Assembly (NCBI RefSeq): GCF_947496075.1
Contig: NZ_CANMBJ010000009.1
Span: 21,133-85,132, forward strand
From: an uncultured Tateyamaria sp.
GTDB lineage: Bacteria; Pseudomonadota; Alphaproteobacteria; Rhodobacterales; Rhodobacteraceae
Direction: 5' to 3'
DNA: 64,000 nucleotides
The notes under the pieces: model-generated
Seen by the model: the letters and a program-made list of their open reading frames with translations, nothing else
Databases searched by the model: none
Told to the model about the DNA's origin: nothing
Made by a program: the position numbers and the translations under genes
Shown here: piece after piece, positions 58,364-64,000 of the stretch
Numbering within the stretch: position 1 is the stretch's first letter
Layout: each line of letters begins with the position of its first letter

Positions 58364-59806
58364 TCAGCCGTGATGCGCGGCCACAGTTTTCAGGGTTGAG
58401 AAGCCGTATAGCGCCTCGAACCCCTTTTCGCGGCCATGGCCGGATTTGCCGATCCCACCGAAAGGCAGTTCAACACCGCCGCCCGCGCCGTAGTTGTTGA
58501 TAAAGATTTGACCCGAGCGCAGCGCTTTTGCCAGACGCATCTGCCGCGCGCCGTCGCGCGTCCAGACGCTGGCGACAAGGCCGTAGTCGGTGCTGTTGGC
58601 GATGCGCAGGGCGTCTTCTTCTGTGTCGAAGGGGATCAGCACTTGTACCGGGCCAAACACTTCATCGCGGGCAAGCGTGTGATCTGGCGGGACGTTTTCA
58701 AACAGGGTGGGGAGGACATAGGCGCCGCTATCGGGCGCATCTTGCAGGTGGCCTTGGGCGGCGATGGTCAGGTCCGCGCCTTTTTCAAGGAACCCTTCAA
58801 CAATCTGTTTCTGCCGGGCCGAGATCAGGGGCCCGATGCGCAGGTCGTCGAGCGCGGGACCGACGCTGAGGTTGGAGTAGGCGGTGGACATACGTTTGCG
58901 TACTTCCTCGTAAACCCCGCGCTGCACAAGGATGCGGGACGAGGCGGAACAGGTCTGCCCGGCGTTTTGGACACCGGCATTCACAAGGAAGGGCAGGGCT
59001 GCATCCAGGTCGGCATCATCAAACACCAGTTGTGGGGATTTACCGCCGAGTTCCAGGGTCACGGGCACCACGTTGGCCCCTGCCGCCTGTTGCACCAGCG
59101 CGCCAGTGCAGACTGAGCCGGTGAAGCTGATGTGCTGCACACCGGGATGGGACGCTAGGGCCGCACCGGCCTCGGACCCCAGCCCGGGGACCACGTTCAG
59201 CGCGCCATCGGGCAGCCCGGCCTCTGCCGCTATGTGAGTAAAAGCGAGGGCGGTCAGGCACGCCTCTTCTGCTGGTTTGAGAACACATGCGTTGCCCATC
59301 GCAAGGGCTGCGCCAACTGACCGCCCGATGATCTGCATTGGGTAGTTCCATGGCACGAGGTGGCCCGTGACCCCATGTGGCTCGCGCAGGGTATAGACGG
59401 TGTAACCATCCATATAGGGGATAGTCTCACCGGTGATCTTGTCCGCGGCACCCCCGTAGAATTCCATGTATCGGGCCAGCGCAACGGCGTCGGCGCGGGC
59501 TTGGGTGAGCGGTTTGCCGACATCCAGAGCTTCGAGTGTGGCGAGGTCGTCGACCCGGTCCAGCACGCAACGCCCGATCCCGGTCAGGATACGCCCCCGT
59601 TCGGTGGCCGTCATTCGACCCCAATCGCTTTCACGCGCTGCATGAGCGGCTGCCACGGCGCCATCGATGTCCTGCGCTTGCCCGCGCGCGATCCGGGCCA
59701 GGTCGCTACCATCCGACGGGTTGATGAGGGGGAGCGTGTCACTGGCCGCGCGCCATGTGCCACCGATCAGCATCAGCGAGGGGTCGAACCAGAGGGCGTC
59801 GGTCAT
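58364..59806 (-). CDS. aldehyde dehydrogenase family protein
   Basis: The 480-residue NAD(P)-dependent enzyme has the conserved FTGSVCTG, catalytic Glu in TLELGGKSP near residue 252 and catalytic Cys in NAGQTCSASSR near residue 286. It is coupled to the ABC ATPase gene by a 4-base overlap, so it probably acts on an imported compound or its derivative. Confidence 0.92.
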   Translation of the reverse strand: MTDALWFDPSLMLIGGTWRAASDTLPLINPSDGSDLARIARGQAQDIDGAVAAAHAARESDWGRMTATERGRILTGIGRCVLDRVDDLATLEALDVGKPLTQARADAVALARYMEFYGGAADKITGETIPYMDGYTVYTLREPHGVTGHLVPWNYPMQIIGRSVGAALAMGNACVLKPAEEACLTALAFTHIAAEAGLPDGALNVVPGLGSEAGAALASHPGVQHISFTGSVCTGALVQQAAGANVVPVTLELGGKSPQLVFDDADLDAALPFLVNAGVQNAGQTCSASSRILVQRGVYEEVRKRMSTAYSNLSVGPALDDLRIGPLISARQKQIVEGFLEKGADLTIAAQGHLQDAPDSGAYVLPTLFENVPPDHTLARDEVFGPVQVLIPFDTEEDALRIANSTDYGLVASVWTRDGARQMRLAKALRSGQIFINNYGAGGGVELPFGGIGKSGHGREKGFEALYGFSTLKTVAAHHG

Positions 59807-61380
59807 GGAAGGCTCCTTGCGCGTGTTGTTTCATGGAGTGGCAATTGCGGCGCGGCGTCAATCAATTGCCTTGTGTAGGGGTGTTGCGGATCGCTAAAGA
59901 CAGCTTCGGTCTGGCCTGCCTCTACAATCCTTCCTTTCTGCATGACCATCACCCGGTCGGTGATCGTACGCACGACGCTCAGGTCGTGGCTGATGAAAAG
60001 GTAAGTCAGATCGTACTGGCGACAGAGTTCCGCAATCAGGTCAAGGATTTGCGCGCGCACCGAGACGTCAAGCGCGCTGACCGCTTCATCAAAGATCACC
60101 AGTTCGGGTCTGATCATCAGGGCGCGGGCGATGGCGAGCCGTTGCCGTTGTCCGCCCGAGAATTGGTGGGGGTACTTTTGCGCATCGTCGGGTGACAAGC
60201 CCACATCCGTCAGAGCCGACTCGATGCGGACATCGTGATCCCTTGGCGGGCTGTCCAACAGATGAAAAGGCTCCGTGATCAGACGTGCGACTTGGTGGCG
60301 GGGGTTGAAGCTGCCGTAAGGGTCCTGAAACACCACCTGCATCTTGCGCCTGACGGACGGGTCCGTGACGGGCGTGCCGTCAAGCGTGATCGACCCGTCT
60401 TGCACCGGTTCAAGCCCGAGGATGGCGCGCGTGAGGGTGGACTTGCCGCAGCCGCTTTCCCCCACAAGGCCCAGTCGTTCGCCGCGCTTGATGTCAAAGC
60501 TCACGTTGTCCACCGCACGATGTGTCCCCGCGGGGACAAACAGTTTCGTGCGGGGCAGGGTGTAATCGCGCACGACGTTTTGCACCCGTAACAGCGGAGC
60601 TTGCTCCGCCCCGCCCGGCAGATCGACGCGGTGGTTGGAGGCGGCCAGCAAGGCTTGGGTATAGGGGTGCTGCGGGTCGGCCAGTAAGGCGGGCGTGTCG
60701 CCCGCCTCGACCACTTCACCGTGACGCATGACGACGATCCGGTCGGCCATCTCGGCCACGACCGCAAGGTCATGGGTGATCATCAACAGGCCCATCCCAT
60801 CCTCAGCGGCGAGGCGTTTGAGCAAGGTCAGGATTTGGGCCTGCGTGGTGACGTCAAGCGCCGTGGTGGGTTCGTCTGCAATCAACAGCTTGGGTCCGCA
60901 CGCGATGGCAATGGCGATGACAACGCGCTGACGCTGTCCGCCGGACAGCTCATGCGGGTAGCGGGACAGGGGGATACTTTCTAGTCCCACACGGTCCAGG
61001 ACCTCCCGTGCACGGCTTTGCGGGTTGAGGTCGGGCCGGTGCAGGCGCACCGTTTCTGAGACTTGGGCGCCGATGGTCTGCACCGGGTTAAGCGCTGTCA
61101 TCGGCTCTTGAAAAACCATGCCCGCGAGGTCGCCGCGCAAGGTGCAGAGCGTGGCTTCATCCAACTCCAGCATCTCGTGGCCGTCGAGGGTGATGGCTCC
61201 CGTGGCCTCGGACCGTGCGGGCAGCAATTGCATCACGGCCAGCGCCGTCATGGACTTGCCGGACCCGCTTTCCCCGGTGACGGCGACAACCTCTCGGGAT
61301 GCCAACGACAGGGACACGTCCCGCAGGATCGGGGCGCCTGCGATGGACAGAGACAGACCGTTGATGGACAGAAGGCTCAT
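59803..61380 (-). CDS. dipeptide/oligopeptide ABC transporter, fused ATP-binding protein (DppD-DppF type)
   Basis: The 525-residue protein holds two ATPase domains. Domain 1 has Walker A GESGSGKS (residues 36-43) and LSGGQRQRV. Domain 2 has Walker A GESGCGKS and FSGGQRQRL. A typical C-terminal oligopeptide-ABC segment (ADPQHPYT) is in the first domain and SDPQHPYT in the second. A perfect plasmid palindrome (60523) codes VPAGT in the interdomain region, and a GTAAGGCG hairpin (60684) lies in the first domain. Confidence 0.93.
   Translation of the reverse strand: MSLLSINGLSLSIAGAPILRDVSLSLASREVVAVTGESGSGKSMTALAVMQLLPARSEATGAITLDGHEMLELDEATLCTLRGDLAGMVFQEPMTALNPVQTIGAQVSETVRLHRPDLNPQSRAREVLDRVGLESIPLSRYPHELSGGQRQRVVIAIAIACGPKLLIADEPTTALDVTTQAQILTLLKRLAAEDGMGLLMITHDLAVVAEMADRIVVMRHGEVVEAGDTPALLADPQHPYTQALLAASNHRVDLPGGAEQAPLLRVQNVVRDYTLPRTKLFVPAGTHRAVDNVSFDIKRGERLGLVGESGCGKSTLTRAILGLEPVQDGSITLDGTPVTDPSVRRKMQVVFQDPYGSFNPRHQVARLITEPFHLLDSPPRDHDVRIESALTDVGLSPDDAQKYPHQFSGGQRQRLAIARALMIRPELVIFDEAVSALDVSVRAQILDLIAELCRQYDLTYLFISHDLSVVRTITDRVMVMQKGRIVEAGQTEAVFSDPQHPYTRQLIDAAPQLPLHETTRARSLP
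60523..60538. repeat. 16-bp partition palindrome inside the ABC ATPase gene
   Basis: A perfect TGTCCCCGCGGGGACA copy lies about 33 kb from the others. It is read as VPAGT between the two ATPase domains. Confidence 0.75.
60684..60706. repeat. GTAAGGCG-type hairpin inside the ABC ATPase gene
   Basis: GTAA plus GGCGGGCG-TGT-CGCCCGCC is read in frame on the minus strand as part of VEAGDTPALL. The same palindrome family is intergenic elsewhere. Confidence 0.6.
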
Positions 61381-62192
61381 ATTCGCGCCACCCGCAGTTT
61401 CGGATCAAGCGCATCCCGCAACCCGTCGCCCAAAAGGTTCAGACCAAGCACTGTCAGGATGATCGCCATCCCCGGCACCAGCGCCATATGGGGCGCGATG
61501 CTGACCAGCGTTTGCGCGTCCGCCAGCATCCGCCCCCAGCTGGGAGTGGGTGGTTGTGCGCCGAGACCGACATAGGACAAGGCCGCTTCGGCCAGTATCC
61601 CCAAAGAGAACTGGATCGTGGCCTGTACGATCAGCAGGTTCGCGATGTTTGGCAGGATGTGTTCAATACTGATCCGCGCGGCCCCTTTGCCCGCAACCCG
61701 CGCTGCCAGGATGAATTCGCGTGCCCAGAGGGGCAGGGCGCCACCGCGTGTGACGCGCGCAAAAACGGGGATGTTGAAGATGCCGATGGCAATGATGGCG
61801 TTGATCGCCCCTGCGCCGAAGACGGCTGTGATCAGGATGGCGATGACAAGTGATGGAAAGGCAAAGATCAGGTCATTGCCGCGCATGATGACCTCGTCCA
61901 CCCAGCCGCCTTGCCGCGCGGCGGCCCACAGGCCCAAGGGAACACCCAGCCCGATGCCGATGCCAACAGCGACGCAAGCCACGGCGATGGATGTGCGCGC
62001 GCCCACCATGATCATCGAAAGCATATCACGCCCGAAATGGTCCGTGCCGAACCAGTGTGTGCTGTTCGGGGTTTGCAGCTTGTCGGGGATGTTCATCGCG
62101 CCGTGATCAAACGGAGTCCAGACAAAGGACAAAAGCGCTGCGATGACCATGAGCGCCGACAGCGCCCCGCCAAGGATCAAGGCCCGGTTCAT
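61377..62192 (-). CDS. ABC transporter permease (DppC type)
   Basis: The 271-residue membrane protein has the BPD inner-membrane domain with about six helices. The EAA-like loop ILAARVAGKGAARISIEHILPN contacts the ATPase. FGTDHFGRDMLS near residue 50 is typical of DppC/OppC. The ATG at 62192 overlaps the DppB stop; the longer frame to 62852 lies inside dppB. Confidence 0.92.
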   Translation of the reverse strand: MNRALILGGALSALMVIAALLSFVWTPFDHGAMNIPDKLQTPNSTHWFGTDHFGRDMLSMIMVGARTSIAVACVAVGIGIGLGVPLGLWAAARQGGWVDEVIMRGNDLIFAFPSLVIAILITAVFGAGAINAIIAIGIFNIPVFARVTRGGALPLWAREFILAARVAGKGAARISIEHILPNIANLLIVQATIQFSLGILAEAALSYVGLGAQPPTPSWGRMLADAQTLVSIAPHMALVPGMAIILTVLGLNLLGDGLRDALDPKLRVARI

Positions 62193-63136
62193 GTGCGCGC
62201 CCTCAGCCTTGGATCGACGGCGGCATAGGCCAGATCGACGAGGAAGTTCACCGTGATCACGGCAAAGACCAGCAGCATTGTCACGCTCTCCACCACGATC
62301 AGGTCGCGGGCCGAGATGCTTTGGAAGATGAGCCGTCCGAGGCCGGGCAGGTAGAACACCTGTTCGATGATGATCCCGCCTGCGAGCAGGAACGAGAATT
62401 GCAGGCCGAGGATCGTCAGCACCGGGATCATTGCATTGCGCAAGCCATGGCGGCGCAGGGCGGCCCCGCGGCTCAGCCCCTTGGCCCGCGCCGTGCGCAT
62501 GAAGTCTTCGTCCAGCACATCCAGCAGCGATGACCGCATGACGCGCGCAAGGATGGCGGCTTGGGGCAGGGCAAGCGCGATGGCGGGCAGGGTGAGGGAT
62601 TTCATGGCTGCGAATACGCCCTTGTCCCAACCAGCAAATCCGCCCGCGCTGAACCAGCGCAGGTTGATGGCAAAGATCAGGACCAGCATCATCGCAAACC
62701 AGAAATTGGGGATGGCGATGCCCACCTGGGTTGCACCCATCACGCCCACATCGCCTGCCTTGCCCCGGCGGGACGCGGCATAGATGCCTGCCGGGAAGGC
62801 GATGATCGTCGACAAGGTCAGAGCATACAGCGCAAGCGGCAGGGACACCCAAAGCCGGTCAGCAATCATTTCTGCAACGGGTGTGCGGTACTGATAGGAC
62901 GTCCCGAAATCGCCCTGCACCATGCCTCCAACCCAGGACAGGTATCGCTGCCATTTCGGTTGATCGATACCCAGTTCGACCCGTAGGGCGGCGAGCGTGT
63001 CCTCCTGCGCGTTGATCCCCAGCATGAAGGACGCCGGATCGCCGGGCGCCACTTCGATCACCGCAAAGATCAGCAGCGACGCAATGGCGAGGCTGATGAA
63101 CAAGGACAGAAGCCGTTTGAGAGTGTAGCGCAGCAT
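62189..63136 (-). CDS. ABC transporter permease (DppB type)
   Basis: The 315-residue membrane protein starts MLRYTLKRLLSLF, typical of DppB/OppB, and has the EAA loop DFMRTARAKGLSRGAALRRHGLRN. It is the first permease of the operon and starts 12 bases after the tetR stop. No periplasmic substrate-binding protein is encoded nearby in the window. Confidence 0.92.
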   Translation of the reverse strand: MLRYTLKRLLSLFISLAIASLLIFAVIEVAPGDPASFMLGINAQEDTLAALRVELGIDQPKWQRYLSWVGGMVQGDFGTSYQYRTPVAEMIADRLWVSLPLALYALTLSTIIAFPAGIYAASRRGKAGDVGVMGATQVGIAIPNFWFAMMLVLIFAINLRWFSAGGFAGWDKGVFAAMKSLTLPAIALALPQAAILARVMRSSLLDVLDEDFMRTARAKGLSRGAALRRHGLRNAMIPVLTILGLQFSFLLAGGIIIEQVFYLPGLGRLIFQSISARDLIVVESVTMLLVFAVITVNFLVDLAYAAVDPRLRART

Positions 63137-63148
63137 ATGGCTGCGACG

Positions 63149-63781
63149 TTAGGCGGGCGGATCAGTGCAGGCAAGCACGTCGGTGAGTGCACCGAGATCA
63201 CGGGCAAGCGTGGCCATGGCCATCCCTCGGATCGTCCCGACATAGCAGTCCTGCGACCAGCCGCAGGTTTGTGTCAGGTTTTCCCAGTTGCGAACCGAAA
63301 GGAGGGTCCAGAGCAGGTCGGTGGCCTGTTCCATGTCGGTGCCGGGGGGCAGGGTGCCGTCCTCGGCCAGCGCCGCGATGGCGGCGGCGCATCCTTCGCG
63401 CATGTCCTGCATACGGGTGTTCCAGGCGGCTGCCGCTTCGGAATCCGTGTCTGTGACGGCCATAATGGCACGGGCCACACCATATATCTTGGGGATGTAG
63501 TTGCCCCATGCCGTGACAAAGGCATCCAGCCGTTCTGCGCCAGATCGTGCGCCCCTGCTAGGGGCAAGGCCCGTATCGATGTCGTTCAGCCGGTCCTGAT
63601 AGCGCGTTGCCGCCACCAGCAGGTCGGTCCGGCTGGGAAAGTGCAGATACACCGCTTGCCGGCTGATCCCCGTTGCCCGCGCGATGTCGGACATCGTGGG
63701 CAGTTTTGCATCGGGCGCTTCCAGCAGCTTCAGGGTCGCCTGCAGAATTTTGGTCGGGGTATCGATCAGGTCACTTGACAT
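63149..63781 (-). CDS. TetR family transcriptional regulator
   Basis: The 210-residue protein has the TetR HTH (LPTMSDIARATGISRQAVYLHFPSRTDLL, residues about 28-56) and a variable ligand domain. The ATG at 63781 is chosen; it lies within a dyad that could be its own operator. It is the first gene before the importer operon on the minus strand and divergent from a flavodoxin-fold gene, so it may control both. Confidence 0.88.
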   Translation of the reverse strand: MSSDLIDTPTKILQATLKLLEAPDAKLPTMSDIARATGISRQAVYLHFPSRTDLLVAATRYQDRLNDIDTGLAPSRGARSGAERLDAFVTAWGNYIPKIYGVARAIMAVTDTDSEAAAAWNTRMQDMREGCAAAIAALAEDGTLPPGTDMEQATDLLWTLLSVRNWENLTQTCGWSQDCYVGTIRGMAMATLARDLGALTDVLACTDPPA

Positions 63782-63830
63782 GCTGTCAAGAAGCACATAG
63801 TTGACACGATGTCAATTTACACAGTGTCAA
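63774..63830. promoter_or_regulatory. triple operator between tetR and the flavodoxin-fold gene
   Basis: CTTGACA-TGC-TGTCAAG (63774-63790), TTGACA-CGA-TGTCAA (63801-63815) and TTTACA-CAG-TGTCAA (63816-63830) are three similar dyads. The first covers the tetR start codon. They are probably TetR binding sites controlling the divergent transcripts. Confidence 0.7.
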
Positions 63831-63849
63831 GCAATAACGGAGACATCTC

Positions 63850-64000
63850 ATGACCAAGAAGGTTTTCATCTGGGTGGCGCATCCCAAGGCCGGATCGCTG
63901 AATGCAGCCTTGGCGGAACGCTATGCGCAAGGGGCCCGGGCCAAAGGGGCCGAGGTGCGGATCATGCACCTGTCGGACATGGAAACAGAACACGGCTATG
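63850..64000 (+). CDS. NAD(P)H dehydrogenase/flavodoxin-fold protein (partial)
   Basis: Only the first 50 codons are in the window. The sequence VFIWVAHPKAGSLNAALAE is the N-terminal beta strand and FMN-binding HPKxGSLN loop of KefF/NQO-type flavodoxin-fold quinone reductases. It starts at the ATG at 63850 after ACGGAGA and is divergent from the tetR gene. Confidence 0.8.
   Translation, partial: MTKKVFIWVAHPKAGSLNAALAERYAQGARAKGAEVRIMHLSDMETEHGY

Noticed and set aside
61377..62852. A 491-codon fused permease
   Set aside because: The N-terminal part is out-of-frame dppB sequence; the true start is the ATG at 62192 overlapping the dppB stop.

Overview
This is a 64 kb window of high-GC DNA from a purple alphaproteobacterium, most likely an aerobic anoxygenic phototroph of the Roseobacter group (Rhodobacterales). 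It carries most of a photosynthesis gene cluster (PGC). The order resembles Rhodobacter/Roseobacter clusters, a PufC cytochrome takes the place of PufX, and two acyclic-carotenoid desaturases (crtI, crtD) plus crtA/crtC indicate spheroidene-type pigments. No tRNA, rRNA, insertion sequence or CRISPR was recognised.

Layout. (1) 14-16440, plus strand: bchF-bchN-bchB-bchH-bchL-bchM-lhaA-puhA, puhB-puhC-small conserved gene-acsF, puhE-hemA, cycA, mostly joined by 4-base overlaps. (2) 16637-21246: non-photosynthetic genes (OpgG-type glucan protein, a lipoprotein, a winged-helix/DUF1835 pair, a DinB-like protein). (3) 21239-24935: a complete replication/partition module, namely a DnaA-like initiator on the minus strand, a noncoding origin-like region with a DnaA box, divergent parA-parB, and many copies of the 16-bp palindrome TGTCCCCGCGGGGACA (putative parS). 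(4) 24943-29346, minus: bchO, bchD, bchI, crtA. (5) 29444-32489, plus: crtI, crtB, tspO. (6) 32557-34796: two large hairpins and a divergent NAD-epimerase/AraC pair. (7) 34940-37347, minus: crtC, crtD. (8) 37446-48655, plus: crtE, crtF, bchC, bchX, bchY, bchZ, pufQ, pufB, pufA, pufL, pufM, pufC, then dxs. (9) 50992-55935: TPR protein, hydrolase, P1 peptidase, cupin, and a mercury-transport locus merR/merT/merF/GDCCxxC. (10) 56021-63796, minus: TetR-headed operon of an oligopeptide-type ABC importer with an aldehyde dehydrogenase, two SDRs and a hydrolase. (11) 63850-end: start of a flavodoxin-fold oxidoreductase.

Together the genes supply ALA (hemA), convert Mg-protoporphyrin to bacteriochlorophyllide (bchI/D/H, bchM, acsF, bchN/B/L, bchF, bchX/Y/Z, bchC), make carotenoids (dxs, crtE/B/I/C/D/F/A), and build LH1 and the reaction centre (pufBALMC, puhA with assembly factors puhB/C/E, lhaA, pufQ). 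Five TGT-N12-ACA sites in front of crtI, crtE and bchC suggest PpsR/CrtJ repression. bchE, bchJ, bchG, bchP, ppsR and ppaA are not in the window and may lie upstream of bchF.

Most notable: a DnaA-like replicon sits inside the PGC, implying an extrachromosomal PGC as described for Roseobacter litoralis and Sulfitobacter guttiformis. Its 16-bp palindrome also occurs inside bchO, bchD and a distant transporter gene, read through in all three frames. PufC has lost the first of its four haem-binding motifs. No usual start codon is visible near the conserved start of crtC. Several families of short dispersed palindromic elements punctuate the operons.
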